64,000 nucleotides of DNA from CBDDHT01 sp965227905 (GCA_965227905.1 OZ245780.1:2976001-3040000); one strand, 5' to 3'. Counted from the first letter of the stretch, positions 36,158 through 47,545 are shown. Numbers and translations: made by a program. Notes: generated by a model not told the origin, from the letters alone.

Positions 36158-36183
36158 TGAACAAATTGGCATAAAAACACGTT
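36158..36183 (+). promoter_or_regulatory. Possible EcfG-type (general stress sigma factor) promoter before rseP
   Basis: TGAAC (36158-36162), 17 bp, CGTT (36180-36183) is one base from the alphaproteobacterial EcfG consensus GGAAC-N16/17-CGTT. It ends 32 nt before the rseP start in a 207-bp gap that holds no other feature I can support. The match is short and could be chance. Confidence 0.25.
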
Positions 36184-36215
36184 AGCCGCTGGCGATTCAC
36201 AGGAGTTTTGAATTT

Positions 36216-37364
36216 ATGGATTTTCTGGTCCAACTTCTCGACGTTCCCGAGCGCATCCTATTGATATTGCCGGCTTTTCTATTTCTCATAACGCTGATTG
36301 TGTTTATCCATGAACTCGGCCATTTCCTGGTTGCGCGATGGTGTGGTGTCACCGTTAGTGTTTTTTCCATTGGCTTTGGCCGGGAAATCTTCGGTTTTGA
36401 CGATCGTCGCGGAACACGATGGCGGTTCGCATGGATACCGCTTGGGGGCTACGTCAAATTCCTGGATGATGAAAATGCGGCCAGTGTCCCTGATAAGGAC
36501 GCTCTTGAGAAACTGAGCGAAGAGGAACGCTCCGGGGCGTTTCAAAACAAATCGCTGGCTGCCCGGGCAGCCGTTGTTATTGCGGGCCCCCTTGCTAACT
36601 TCATACTGGCCGCGGCGATTTTCGCGTTGATGATCATTTTTGTCGGTCAGCGATTCACGCTTCCGCGCGTCGATGACATCGTAGCAGGCAGTGCCGCTCA
36701 GACGGCAGGGTTCCAAGTCGGCGATCTGGTAAAGTCAATCGATGGCGAGCCGATCAAGAGCTTCAACGAAATGCGCCGGATCGTCTCGATAAATGCTGGC
36801 GAGAAGCTGGCATTTACCGTCGAGCGCGGGGGCACAAATGTCGATTTGACGGTGATTCCGACGCGCGTGGATGTGAAAGACCGGTTCGGCAACGTCAATC
36901 CAGTCGGTCAGTTGGGGGTCAAGCGTTCCGCATCGCCGGATGATTGGATCCATGAACGACATGATCCGTTAACGGCTGTCTGGCTCGGAATCGAAGAGAC
37001 CTATGTAGCAACAAAGACGACACTCAAGCTTCTCGGAAGAATCATTACAGGGCGGGAACCGGCCGATCAGCTTGGCGGTCCCATTCGAATCGCGAAAATC
37101 TCTGGCGAAATGGCAACACTCGGCTTCGCTGCGCTGCTGAGTCTCGCCGCCTACCTCTCTATCAGCATCGGTCTGATCAATCTGTTCCCGATTCCCATGC
37201 TTGATGGCGGGCATTTGGTGTTTTACGCCGTGGAAGCGATCCGCGGGCGACCCCTGAGCGATCGAGGACTGGAGATCGGCTACAGAATCGGCCTCACATT
37301 GGTGATCATGCTGATGATTTTTGCCACGTGGAACGACATCAAATACATGTTTGGAACGACTTGA
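36216..37364 (+). CDS. rseP: RIP metalloprotease RseP
   Basis: RseP is an inner-membrane site-2 zinc protease that cuts anti-sigma factors and remnant signal peptides. The 382-residue protein has the HELGH zinc motif in the first helix (VFIHELGHFLVA, about 29-40), a PDZ domain (about 145-220), and the C-terminal LINLFPIPMLDGGH motif (about 321-334). AGGAG at 36201-36205 is the ribosome site. It precedes bamA as in most Gram-negatives. Confidence 0.97.
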   Translation: MDFLVQLLDVPERILLILPAFLFLITLIVFIHELGHFLVARWCGVTVSVFSIGFGREIFGFDDRRGTRWRFAWIPLGGYVKFLDDENAASVPDKDALEKLSEEERSGAFQNKSLAARAAVVIAGPLANFILAAAIFALMIIFVGQRFTLPRVDDIVAGSAAQTAGFQVGDLVKSIDGEPIKSFNEMRRIVSINAGEKLAFTVERGGTNVDLTVIPTRVDVKDRFGNVNPVGQLGVKRSASPDDWIHERHDPLTAVWLGIEETYVATKTTLKLLGRIITGREPADQLGGPIRIAKISGEMATLGFAALLSLAAYLSISIGLINLFPIPMLDGGHLVFYAVEAIRGRPLSDRGLEIGYRIGLTLVIMLMIFATWNDIKYMFGTT

Positions 37365-37540
37365 ATCCGTTGGTTTTTCGCCGAGGAACCGCCGGAAGTT
37401 CTGCGAATGTTTGCGTTTCGGAATGAGTTGTGGCAACACGGCCACAGTTGAACACAGTATGGACTTATTTCGATGGCCATCTAGCTCGCGATACAGAAGT
37501 GCAAACGGGGCACGGACGTGTTTGAGGGACAAAAAAAAGA

Positions 37541-39865
37541 ATGATTGCAAAGTCCATCATCAAGGTGGGGGTAATCGGGCTCTTGTGGGCCGTCGTATCT
37601 GTGCCTTCTACGGTGCTGTTGGGAACAGTGTCGGGAAGTCTGGAAGCGGCTGCTCAGTCCGGAACCATTCGCAAGGTGAGCGTCAAAGGAAACCGGCGTG
37701 TTGAGCCGGAGACCGTACGCTCGTATCTGCAATTCGGGCCAGGGGATCGATACGATCCGGTCGCGGTCGACGATTCTCTGAAAGCACTCTTTGCAACCGG
37801 TCTGTTTACCGACGTCCGGATCCGTTTCAACGGTGGCGTTGCCACGATTACGGTTATTGAAAATCCTATTATTCACCGTGTTGCCTTTGAGGGGAACAAA
37901 GAGGTCGATGACTCGGCGCTGGCTGCCGAAGTGCAGTTGAAGTCACGCTCGATCTACACGCGTGCTCGGGTCCAGGGTGATGTGCAGCGCGTCATCGAAG
38001 TCTATCGGCGACAGGGTCGGTTTGCCGCCCGTGTCGAGCCGAAGATCATTCAGCTGGACCACAATCGCGTCGATTTGGTCTTCGAGATCACCGAAGGGGT
38101 GAAGACGACGGTTCGGAGTATCAACTTCGTCGGCAATGTGGCCTTCTCCGACTCTAACCTCCAGGAAATCATCACCACGACGGAAACCGGGTTGTTGAGC
38201 TTCTTCAAGCCAACGAACATCTATGATCCCGACCGTCTGAACCTCGACCGCGAGCTTCTGAGACAGCACTATCTGAAGAGCGGTTACGCAGACGTGCGTA
38301 TTCTGTCGGCGGTTGCCGACCTGGACCGGCGAGGAAATGGATTCCGCATCACATTTACGATCGAGGAAGGCGAGCAGTATCGCTTTGGATCGGTCGATAT
38401 CGAGACGACGCTGAACATAGATCCCGAGCTTGTCGGCCGGAAAGTCACGACGAAGCCTGGAAAGATCTATGATGCGACGAAAGTGGAGCGCTCGGTCGAG
38501 CATGTCACTGTTGAAGTCGCGTCCCGCGGTTATGCCTTCGCGCGGGTCAGGCCGCGCGTTGATCGTGACCCGGTATCCCGCGTTATCAATCTCACCTATG
38601 TGATCGAAGAAGGCCCGAGGGTCTACATCGAACGCATTGATATCGTTGGCAATACACGCACGCTTGACGAAGTCATTCGCCGGGAATTCCGGCTAGCTGA
38701 AGGTGATGCCTATAACAGATTGCTTGTCGAGAACGCTCGCAAGAGACTCCAGGCTCTGCGCTTCTTTAAGAGTGTCAAGGTCACGCCATCGCCAGGTAGT
38801 GCACCTGACCGCGTGGTGCTCAGTGTGGTCGTTGTCGAGCAGGCAACGGGCGAACTGTCGTTCGGTGCGGGTTACTCAAGCTCGGAAGGCGTTATTGGCG
38901 ATATTAGTCTGACTGAGCGGAACTTGCTCGGAAAAGGGCAGTATGTCCGGCTTCGCCTGTCGGGTAGTTTCGAGCGGACACAGCTTGACTTCAGTTTCAC
39001 AGAACCGCGGTTCCTCGACCGGAATATGTCGGCAGGTATCGATCTGTTCCATCGTGAAACAGATTTGACGGACGAATCGTCCTTCAAGTCACGGCGAACT
39101 GGTGGTGGATTGAGGCTTGGTGTTCCGCTAAGCGACCACTGGGCGATCACCACGCGCTACCAGCTTGAAGTCCAGGAAGTCTTTGACGTGCAGACCGGTG
39201 CCTCTCTGGCTGTTCAGAATGCGGCTGGATCGACGACCAAGTCCTCGATCGGCTACACGCTGGTCTTCGATACACGCAATTCTCGGCGCTCGCCGACCCA
39301 GGGCTATTATTTCTCTCTGGCCCAGGATCTGGCCGGTGTCGGTGGTGATGTGAACTATGTCCGCACCATTGCAGATGGCCGGGCCTACTATCCGATCCGC
39401 AAGCGGATTACGCTGGTCGGACGGGTACAGGGCGGCAACATCACCGGATTTGGTGGCGACGATGTGCGGCTCCAGGATCTGTTCTTCAAGGGTAGTGAGA
39501 CCATTCGTGGCTTCGATCGGGCCGGTATCGGACCGAGAGATTTGACAACGGGTGACGCACTGGGTGGTACGACGTTCGCTGCTGCGACGGCAGAACTCCG
39601 CTTCCCGCTCCCGTTTGTACCAGAAAGCCTGGGTGTCTCAGCTGCCGTGTTCACGGATGCAGCAACACTCTTTGACACAGGTGATCTCGGCAATCTGAAC
39701 GTCACCAATGTTGGAGACGAAGCATCCATTCGCTCTTCGGCGGGCTTCAGCTTGATCTGGCAATCGCCGGTTGGTCCTCTCCGGGCTGACATTGCTGGCG
39801 TGCTCTCCTCGGAATCGTTTGACGATGAACAGGTTTTCCGTTTCGGAGGCAGCACCCAGTTCTAA
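37541..39865 (+). CDS. bamA: Outer membrane protein assembly factor BamA
   Basis: BamA is the central subunit of the beta-barrel assembly machine in the outer membrane. The 774-residue precursor has a signal peptide (about 1-38), five POTRA domains (about 43-420) and a C-terminal 16-strand barrel. The IRGFDRAGIGPRD motif of loop 6 (about 652-664) and the terminal aromatic residue (FGGSTQF) are present. Confidence 0.97.
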   Translation: MIAKSIIKVGVIGLLWAVVSVPSTVLLGTVSGSLEAAAQSGTIRKVSVKGNRRVEPETVRSYLQFGPGDRYDPVAVDDSLKALFATGLFTDVRIRFNGGVATITVIENPIIHRVAFEGNKEVDDSALAAEVQLKSRSIYTRARVQGDVQRVIEVYRRQGRFAARVEPKIIQLDHNRVDLVFEITEGVKTTVRSINFVGNVAFSDSNLQEIITTTETGLLSFFKPTNIYDPDRLNLDRELLRQHYLKSGYADVRILSAVADLDRRGNGFRITFTIEEGEQYRFGSVDIETTLNIDPELVGRKVTTKPGKIYDATKVERSVEHVTVEVASRGYAFARVRPRVDRDPVSRVINLTYVIEEGPRVYIERIDIVGNTRTLDEVIRREFRLAEGDAYNRLLVENARKRLQALRFFKSVKVTPSPGSAPDRVVLSVVVVEQATGELSFGAGYSSSEGVIGDISLTERNLLGKGQYVRLRLSGSFERTQLDFSFTEPRFLDRNMSAGIDLFHRETDLTDESSFKSRRTGGGLRLGVPLSDHWAITTRYQLEVQEVFDVQTGASLAVQNAAGSTTKSSIGYTLVFDTRNSRRSPTQGYYFSLAQDLAGVGGDVNYVRTIADGRAYYPIRKRITLVGRVQGGNITGFGGDDVRLQDLFFKGSETIRGFDRAGIGPRDLTTGDALGGTTFAAATAELRFPLPFVPESLGVSAAVFTDAATLFDTGDLGNLNVTNVGDEASIRSSAGFSLIWQSPVGPLRADIAGVLSSESFDDEQVFRFGGSTQF

Positions 39866-39940
39866 CCGCGGGCTGTTGCAAGCGGTGGACTCAAGCTACA
39901 GTTGGCAGGTCTTTCTTGTTTCCACTGCGGACGGATGACG

Positions 39941-41008
39941 ATGGAGCATCCTGGTTTTTACGAGCGGGCGGGTCCGTTTCGCTTAGGCGATATTCTTGAT
40001 GCTGCAGGCATCGCTGCCGTCAACACGGTAGACAAAGATCTGCAGCTCGAGGATGTGCGCCCGCTCGATTCTGCGCAGGACGGCCACATCTCGTTTCTCG
40101 ACAACGCAAAATATCTGCCGGCCTTGCAGGTAGCCAAGGCCAGTGCATGTCTCGTTGCCGAGAAATATGCGGATTCTGTACCGAGCAGTTCATTGCCGGT
40201 CGTTGTGAACGATCCCTATCGAGCGTTTGCCCATGCAGTCCGTCTCTTCTATCCCGATGCTCTCTTGTCCAAGACCGCTGGCAGCGCCGATTGGCAACCG
40301 GGACAGACGGTGCACCCCAGCGCCCAGCTAGAGGATGGCGTTCGCGTGGAACCAGGCGCCGTTATCGGGCCGGAGGCGCATATCGGGCGGGGTACTGTGA
40401 TTGCCGCTGGCGCGATGATTGGTTACCGGGTCCATATCGGTCGCGAGAGCTATGTTGGACCAAATGCGAGTATCACCAACTGTCTCGCGGGTGACCGTGT
40501 GATCATTCACGCAGGAGCCGGCATCGGACAGGACGGATATGGCTTTGCAATCGGTGCTGCCGGCCATCTGAAAATACCGCAAATCGGTCGCGTTATTCTC
40601 CAGGATGATGTCGAAGTCGGTGCCAACACCACCATCGATCGCGGTACGCTCCGTGACACTATGGTGGGCGAAGGAACAAAAATTGATAATCAGGTCCAAA
40701 TCGGGCACAACGTCGTCATTGGCCGCCATTGCCTCATCGTTTCGCAGGTCGGTATCTCCGGTAGCACGGAAATTGGCGACTTCGTAATGATGGGAGGTCA
40801 GGCAGGATGCGTCGGTCATATCACGATTGGTACCGGTGCGCAGATCGGCGCTGACAGTTCAGTTACGCGTGACATTCCACCCGGCGAAAGATGGGGTGGA
40901 TTTCTGCCAGCTCGGCCTGTTCGGCAGTGGGGGCGGGAGTTTGCGATCATGAAGCGGCTGATCAACGCGGCGGATGCCAAACGTGGCAAAACTGACCTAG
41001 ACAAATAA
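39941..41008 (+). CDS. lpxD: UDP-3-O-(3-hydroxyacyl)glucosamine N-acyltransferase
   Basis: LpxD adds the second acyl chain in lipid A synthesis. The 355-residue protein has an N-terminal uridine-binding domain and a left-handed beta-helix of hexapeptide repeats (about 100-320) with GIGQDGYGFA. Start ATG 39941 was chosen over ATG 39935 because of the GGAC ribosome site spacing; TTG 39902 further upstream has no support. Confidence 0.96.
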   Translation: MEHPGFYERAGPFRLGDILDAAGIAAVNTVDKDLQLEDVRPLDSAQDGHISFLDNAKYLPALQVAKASACLVAEKYADSVPSSSLPVVVNDPYRAFAHAVRLFYPDALLSKTAGSADWQPGQTVHPSAQLEDGVRVEPGAVIGPEAHIGRGTVIAAGAMIGYRVHIGRESYVGPNASITNCLAGDRVIIHAGAGIGQDGYGFAIGAAGHLKIPQIGRVILQDDVEVGANTTIDRGTLRDTMVGEGTKIDNQVQIGHNVVIGRHCLIVSQVGISGSTEIGDFVMMGGQAGCVGHITIGTGAQIGADSSVTRDIPPGERWGGFLPARPVRQWGREFAIMKRLINAADAKRGKTDLDK

Positions 41009-41067
41009 CTCGGTAGACAAGTAATTCATCCAATGTCTGCAATCCGAGCTGAATGGAACTTAAGACC

Positions 41068-41547
41068 ATGAGCGAATCCGAAGATTCTACAACGCTCGAC
41101 AGCGTTGATATCGGACAAATAATGAAGCTGCTGCCGCATCGCTATCCATTTTTAATGGTCGATCGGATCGAGGAAATGGACGGCGATAAGTCAGCGGTAG
41201 GAATCAAGAACGTTACGATAAACGAACCGTTTTTTCAGGGACATTTTCCCTCCTATCCGGTGATGCCCGGCGTGCTCCTGGTCGAGGGCATGGCACAGAC
41301 GGCGGGCGCGCTATGCGTCAACACCATGGACAAGGAGTACGAGCCTGATCTGGTCTACTTCATGGCGATCGATCGCGCGCGATTTCGTCGTCCGGTCGTT
41401 CCCGGAGATACGGTCAAATTCCATGTCAAAAAGATCCGTAACCGTGGCCGGGTCTGGCGCTTCAAGGGCGAAGCCAAAGTCGAAGGCAAACTGGTTGCCG
41501 AGGCTGAAGTCAGTGCAATGATTGTCGACAGCGTCGACCTGGACTGA
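41068..41547 (+). CDS. fabZ: 3-hydroxyacyl-ACP dehydratase FabZ
   Basis: FabZ dehydrates 3-hydroxyacyl-ACP in fatty acid elongation and competes with LpxA for substrate. The hot-dog protein has the catalytic His in LLPHRYPFLMVDR and the Glu in VLLVEGMAQ. ATG 41068 gives 159 residues and has GGAA 9 nt upstream; ATG 41053 is possible and adds five residues. Confidence 0.97.
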   Translation: MSESEDSTTLDSVDIGQIMKLLPHRYPFLMVDRIEEMDGDKSAVGIKNVTINEPFFQGHFPSYPVMPGVLLVEGMAQTAGALCVNTMDKEYEPDLVYFMAIDRARFRRPVVPGDTVKFHVKKIRNRGRVWRFKGEAKVEGKLVAEAEVSAMIVDSVDLD

Positions 41548-41569
41548 ACACCCAAACGAGCTTGCTCTC

Positions 41570-42361
41570 ATGACGAATATTCACTCAAGTGCCGTCGTCG
41601 ATCCGGGCGCGCATATCGGATCGGGCGTGCAGATTGGTCCGTTTTGTGTGATCGGCCCAAATGTCGTACTGGGCGACAACTGCCGCCTCCATTCCCACGT
41701 CGTTGTCGAAGGACAGACGGAAGTTGGTGCGGATTGCGAGATCTTTCCATTCTCCTCGATTGGGCACATTCCGCAGGACAAGAAGTTTGGCGGCGAGGCC
41801 AGTCGTCTGATCATCGGCGAGAAGAACATCATCCGTGAGAATGTCACGATGAACCCAGGCACCGAGGGGGGTGGATTGACGACTGAAGTCGGTTCACATG
41901 GCCTCTTCATGGTCGGTGCACACGTGGCCCACGATTGTAAGATCGGCGATCACGTGATCATGGCGAACAACGCGACGCTTGCCGGCCACTGCGTCATTGA
42001 AGATCATGTCATCCTTGGGGGGTTGAGCGCCGTCCATCAGTTTGTGCGCATTGGGGCCCATGCATTCGTCGGCGGAATGTCAGGCGTCGAGAATGATCTC
42101 ATTCCCTATGGCATGGCGCTAGGCAACCGAGCGGTGCTCTCGGGTCTGAATATCGTTGGATTGAAACGCCAGGGCTTTGATCGCGAGCAGATCCACAGTC
42201 TCCGTAAGGCTTATCGCCTGCTTTTCTCTGCGGAAGGCACGTTGATGGAACGCATGGAAGATGTTGAGAAGATGTTTGCGGACGACCCTTGTGTCACGCG
42301 GATCATCACCTTTGCACGAGCAGCTTCCGATCGTTCGCTTTGTGTCCCTCGCAATAGCTGA
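41570..42361 (+). CDS. lpxA: UDP-N-acetylglucosamine acyltransferase
   Basis: LpxA performs the first acylation of lipid A synthesis. From ATG 41570 it has 263 residues, the family length. Hexapeptide repeats form a beta-helix and the catalytic His is in HVAHDCKIGDH (about 119-129). GLNIVGLKRQGF marks the C-terminal helical domain. Confidence 0.98.
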   Translation: MTNIHSSAVVDPGAHIGSGVQIGPFCVIGPNVVLGDNCRLHSHVVVEGQTEVGADCEIFPFSSIGHIPQDKKFGGEASRLIIGEKNIIRENVTMNPGTEGGGLTTEVGSHGLFMVGAHVAHDCKIGDHVIMANNATLAGHCVIEDHVILGGLSAVHQFVRIGAHAFVGGMSGVENDLIPYGMALGNRAVLSGLNIVGLKRQGFDREQIHSLRKAYRLLFSAEGTLMERMEDVEKMFADDPCVTRIITFARAASDRSLCVPRNS

Positions 42362-42390
42362 GTGGCGGCGCTGACGACCGTCTTTTCACC

Positions 42391-43251
42391 ATGACACAGC
42401 ATGACGCCCCGGGCCCGTTAGGAATTGTCGCTGGTGGCGGCACATTGCCTGCGACCGTGGCTGATGCGGCGATCGCACAAGGAAGAGACGTTCATATCGT
42501 TGCGATCGGCAGCAGTGCCGACGAAGGTCTGAAGGCTTATTCTCATACCTGGCTCGAATGGATCGACATCGGAAGCATATTCAAGAGGCTTCGCGATCAC
42601 GGGTGCAATGAGATCGTGATCGTCGGCGGCGTTGATCGGCCGGACCTGTCCGATATCAAGCTCAGCGTGCGGGCCTTGAAGAATGTGCCGCTAGTCATTT
42701 CTCTGGTGAAGAGCGGCGATGGCGATCTCCTCGGGAGTATTGTTAAGGCCTTCGAGGACCGCGGTTTCATTGTCCGTGGCGCCGACGACATTGCGCCGGA
42801 TCTGATCATGACCGTTGGGCCGCTCGGCCGTGTGAAACCTGATGAGAGTCACCAGTTCGATATCGAGCGTGCCTTCGGCGTCATTGAAGCGCTCGGGCCT
42901 TTTGATGTCGGTCAGGCGGTGGTCGTATCGCAAGGTCATGTGCTGGCGATCGAGGCCGCCGAAGGAACGGACGCAATACTGAAGCGCTGCGCCGGTCTGG
43001 AAACCCATCAGCGCAAGACCGCCAAAAAGCCGAGCGGTGTTTTGGTCAAGCGACCGAAACCAGGTCAGGAGCGGCGAATCGATTTGCCGACGATCGGCCC
43101 CGAGACAGTGCGTAATGCCGCCAAGGCCCGTCTTGCAGGTATTGCGCTGTCGGCTGGTGCCGTGCTGGTTGCCGAGCGCGAGACGGTCATTGCCGAAGCG
43201 GATAAACATGGCATCTTTGTCAGCGGTTTCGACCTGGACGAAGGGCAATGA
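42391..43251 (+). CDS. lpxI: UDP-2,3-diacylglucosamine pyrophosphatase LpxI
   Basis: LpxI hydrolyses UDP-2,3-diacylglucosamine to lipid X and UMP, replacing LpxH in alphaproteobacteria. The 286-residue protein has the N-terminal IVAGGGTLPATVA motif, GVDRP (about 77-81), and the second-domain QGHVLAIEAAEGTDA (about 181-195). It lies between lpxA and lpxB, the diagnostic context. Confidence 0.95.
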   Translation: MTQHDAPGPLGIVAGGGTLPATVADAAIAQGRDVHIVAIGSSADEGLKAYSHTWLEWIDIGSIFKRLRDHGCNEIVIVGGVDRPDLSDIKLSVRALKNVPLVISLVKSGDGDLLGSIVKAFEDRGFIVRGADDIAPDLIMTVGPLGRVKPDESHQFDIERAFGVIEALGPFDVGQAVVVSQGHVLAIEAAEGTDAILKRCAGLETHQRKTAKKPSGVLVKRPKPGQERRIDLPTIGPETVRNAAKARLAGIALSAGAVLVAERETVIAEADKHGIFVSGFDLDEGQ

Positions 43252-44423
43252 CAGCGCGCGGCAAAGGGCGCCATATCGCTATGGTCGCAGGCGAGCATTC
43301 GGGCGACCAGCTTGGCGGCAAACTCATTCCGGCGATCAAGGATGCTCTGGGTGAACCTGTCTCGTTCTCGGGTGTCGGCGGAGAGGCGATGGCTAGTCAA
43401 GGCTGCCCCTCACTCTTTCCACTTTCCGATATCGCCGTGATGGGAATTTCTGCGGTAATCCCGCGACTGCCGCGCTTGATCCGCCGTATCCATCAGACGG
43501 TCGATGCGGTTCTTCAAGCAGACCCCGACATTCTCGTTATCCTCGACAGCCCGGAATTCACCCATGCCGTCGCCAAGCGCGTGCGCCGGGCGCGGCCTGG
43601 CCTCCCTGTGGTCGATTATGTTTCTCCAAGCGTGTGGGCGTGGCGGCCTGGGCGCGCGAAAAAGATGCGTCGGTATGTCGATCACGTCCTGGCTCTGCTT
43701 CCTTTCGAGCCAGGGGTCCATCGCCGTCTTGGTGGGCCGGACTGCACCTATGTCGGTCATCCTCTGATCGAGCGATTGGACTGGATTGACAGCCTTGATC
43801 CCAATGCGTTGACCCAGGAACAGGGACTTGATCCCGACCTGCCTGTGCTGGTCGTGTTGCCGGGTAGCAGAGCACACGAAGTCAGCCGGCACATGCAGTC
43901 GTTTGGCGAAGCGCTCAATCTGATATGGCGGGAAACAGGGCCGTTTGAGATCGTGATCCCTGTCGTTGAGTCTGTGCGGGCGTTGATCGAAACGAAATTG
44001 GATGGCTGGCCAAGCAAGCCTCATTTGGTGTCGGGCGAGACAGCAAAGTTCCAGGCGTTTCTATTGGCTCGAGCCGCATTGGCCGTTTCAGGAACAGTGA
44101 CATTGGAACTGGCACTTTGCGGAACACCGATGGCGGTCGGCTACATTCTCGATCCGGTCGCCGCGCGCTTGCGATGGCTGGCCAGTTTTCAGTCGATTGT
44201 GCTGCCCAATCTCATATTGGAAGAGAATGTTTTCCCCGAATTCATCTATGAGGCTTGTACCGGGGAACAGCTTTCAGCCGCAATGCTTCCCTTGATGGGC
44301 GAAACTGAAGCTCGCGATGCACAGCTCGCAGGCCTCAGCATCATTGCAGATAAAATGCGCCTTGATGCTGGGACGCCCAGCGAAGAGGCTGCTCGTACTA
44401 TTCTTACCTACCTCCCGGACTAG
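43248..44423 (+). CDS. lpxB: Lipid-A-disaccharide synthase
   Basis: LpxB joins lipid X to UDP-diacylglucosamine to form the lipid A disaccharide. The 391-residue glycosyltransferase has MVAGEHSGDQLGG at the start, SPSVWAWRPGR (about 127-137), VLPGSRAHEV (about 203-212) and SGTVTLELAL (about 282-291). It overlaps lpxI by 4 nt and ends the rpsB-to-lpxB run. Confidence 0.97.
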   Translation: MTARGKGRHIAMVAGEHSGDQLGGKLIPAIKDALGEPVSFSGVGGEAMASQGCPSLFPLSDIAVMGISAVIPRLPRLIRRIHQTVDAVLQADPDILVILDSPEFTHAVAKRVRRARPGLPVVDYVSPSVWAWRPGRAKKMRRYVDHVLALLPFEPGVHRRLGGPDCTYVGHPLIERLDWIDSLDPNALTQEQGLDPDLPVLVVLPGSRAHEVSRHMQSFGEALNLIWRETGPFEIVIPVVESVRALIETKLDGWPSKPHLVSGETAKFQAFLLARAALAVSGTVTLELALCGTPMAVGYILDPVAARLRWLASFQSIVLPNLILEENVFPEFIYEACTGEQLSAAMLPLMGETEARDAQLAGLSIIADKMRLDAGTPSEEAARTILTYLPD

Positions 44424-44460
44424 TCCGACCTTCACACATCGGTGTGAGAAGGCCGGACTA
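44421..44460. other. Stem-loop between convergent lpxB and gltA
   Basis: TAGTCCG (44421-44427) pairs with CGGACTA (44454-44460), and CCTT-CACAC pairs with GTGTG-AAGG inside, with one mismatch, a 2-nt bulge and a 4-nt loop. It begins in the lpxB stop codon. No T tract follows on either strand, so it may stabilise 3' ends or act as a weak bidirectional terminator. Confidence 0.5.
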
Positions 44461-44474
44461 GGGATCTTGTGGAT

Positions 44475-45839
<1,365 letters not shown>

Positions 45840-45933
45840 AACGACCTCCTGCGAGTAAACGTCTTGGTAGTGCTAATGAGCCTGCTTCCACCCGCACGCG
45901 GTGCAGACGTTAAACTGGTGGGGCGGTGATTTT

Positions 45934-45974
45934 TTGCAGCGCCGCAAGATCGCCTATTTCTTGCCGCGCTGCAA
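45934..45974. other. Inverted repeat between gltX and gltA
   Basis: Two 15-bp arms (45934-45948 and 45960-45974) match with one mismatch around an 11-bp spacer. On the minus strand, the sense of both genes, it is followed by A rather than T, so it is not a standard terminator. It may mark the end of gltX RNA or a site controlling gltA. No other feature is clear in the 200-bp gap. Confidence 0.45.
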
Positions 45975-46039
45975 GGTCGACGGATGGCCAATGTTCCGAC
46001 TTGTACGGAGTATCGGGGCAATCGTAACCGCCGCTGGTC

Positions 46040-47461
46040 TCAGGCCAGTTGATCCGAAATTCGGCCAATCGCTTCGGCTCGACCAAGAGCATAGACAACA
46101 TCGAAAATTCCGGGAGACGATGTTCGGCCCGTCAGCGCGGAGCGCAGAGGCTGAGCCACCTTGCCGAGCCCGACCTCGGCATCGGCCGCAGTGGCTCGCA
46201 CGGCTTCTTCTATAGTTTCGAGATCCCAGGGCTCGAGAGCCTCAAGTCGTGGAACTAGCGCAGCCAGGCGTGTTCGGGCGTCGTCATCAAGGTGTTTGGC
46301 AGCTTTATCCTCAAGCGTCAGCGGACGCTCTGCGAACAGAAATGCGGCACCTTCGATGAGATTGATCAGTGTCTTTGCCCGCTCTTTCAATGCGGGAAGC
46401 GCTGCAAGGACTTTGCTGCGACCGATATCGTCCAGCTTTTCAGGGAGACCTGACCGATCTTCGATCAGAGGCAGCAGCGTTTCTATCTGAGCAAGGAGTT
46501 CATCATCCGGTTTGTTTCGAATATAGGTCCCATTTAGATTTTCGAGTTTGGCGAAGTCGAAACGCGCAGCGCTCTTCCCGATGCCGTCGAGATCGAACCA
46601 TTCGATCATCTGATCCTGGCTAAAGATCTCGTCGTCGCCATGGCTCCATCCAAGCCGCGCCAGATAGTTCTTCAGTGCATCGGGTAGATATCCCATCGCA
46701 CGATAAGCTTGAACGGCAAGGGCGCCGTGTCTCTTAGAGAGTTTTGCGCCATCCGGCCCATGAATGAGCGGGACGTGGGCGAAGACCGGTGTCGGCCATC
46801 CAAGGGCTGCAAATATCTGCGATTGACGCGCTGCATTGGTCAGATGATCGTCGCCCCGAATGACGTGACTGACGCCCATATCGTGGTCGTCGACGACGAC
46901 CGACAGCATGTAGGTCGGAGACCCGTCGCTTCTCAGAAGCACAAGGTCATCGAGCTCTTTGTTCGCGACCACCACGCGGCCCTGCACTTTGTCCTCGACG
47001 ATCGTTTCCCCGTCGCGGGGCGCTTTGAAACGGATGGCGGGCGCAACGCCCTCCGGGGCATCTGAAGGGTCACGGTCGCGCCAGGATCCATCATAGATGG
47101 GCGCCCGTCCTTCAGCCCTTGAGCGCTCGCGCATCTCGGTGAGTTCCTGCGGTGTGCAGTAGCAGCGATATGCACTGCCGCTGGCCAGCAACTGTTCGAC
47201 AGCTTCGCGGTGACGATCGGCCCGCTGGTGCTGGTAGACCGGCTCGCCATCCCAATCGAGCCCGAGCCATTGAAGCCCCTCAAGGATCGCATCGATTGCT
47301 TCCGGCGTTGACCGCTCGCGGTCGGTGTCCTCGATCCGCAAGGCCATGGCGCCGCCATTGGCGCGTGCATAAACCCAGTTGAACAGGGCCGTCCGGGCAC
47401 CGCCGATATGAAGGAAACCGGTTGGTGAGGGGGCGAAACGGGTCAACACTTTATCTGTCAT
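46040..47461 (-). CDS. gltX: Glutamate--tRNA ligase
   Basis: GltX charges tRNA-Glu. From ATG 47461 (MTDKVLTRFAPSPTGFLHIGG) it has 473 residues, the usual length. The HIGH-type motif is HIGG (about 18-21) and the KMSKS-type motif is KLSKR (about 240-244). The frame runs open far upstream over the comEC start, but that part is not a GltX extension. Confidence 0.97.
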   Translation of the reverse strand: MTDKVLTRFAPSPTGFLHIGGARTALFNWVYARANGGAMALRIEDTDRERSTPEAIDAILEGLQWLGLDWDGEPVYQHQRADRHREAVEQLLASGSAYRCYCTPQELTEMRERSRAEGRAPIYDGSWRDRDPSDAPEGVAPAIRFKAPRDGETIVEDKVQGRVVVANKELDDLVLLRSDGSPTYMLSVVVDDHDMGVSHVIRGDDHLTNAARQSQIFAALGWPTPVFAHVPLIHGPDGAKLSKRHGALAVQAYRAMGYLPDALKNYLARLGWSHGDDEIFSQDQMIEWFDLDGIGKSAARFDFAKLENLNGTYIRNKPDDELLAQIETLLPLIEDRSGLPEKLDDIGRSKVLAALPALKERAKTLINLIEGAAFLFAERPLTLEDKAAKHLDDDARTRLAALVPRLEALEPWDLETIEEAVRATAADAEVGLGKVAQPLRSALTGRTSSPGIFDVVYALGRAEAIGRISDQLA

Positions 47462-47545
47462 GGATGTCCGAAGGTGCGGTTGTTTTTGGAAGCCAGTGCG
47501 CGGTGATGTAGCATGAAGCCTTGTTTGCGTTAAGGGAGTGGGGTG

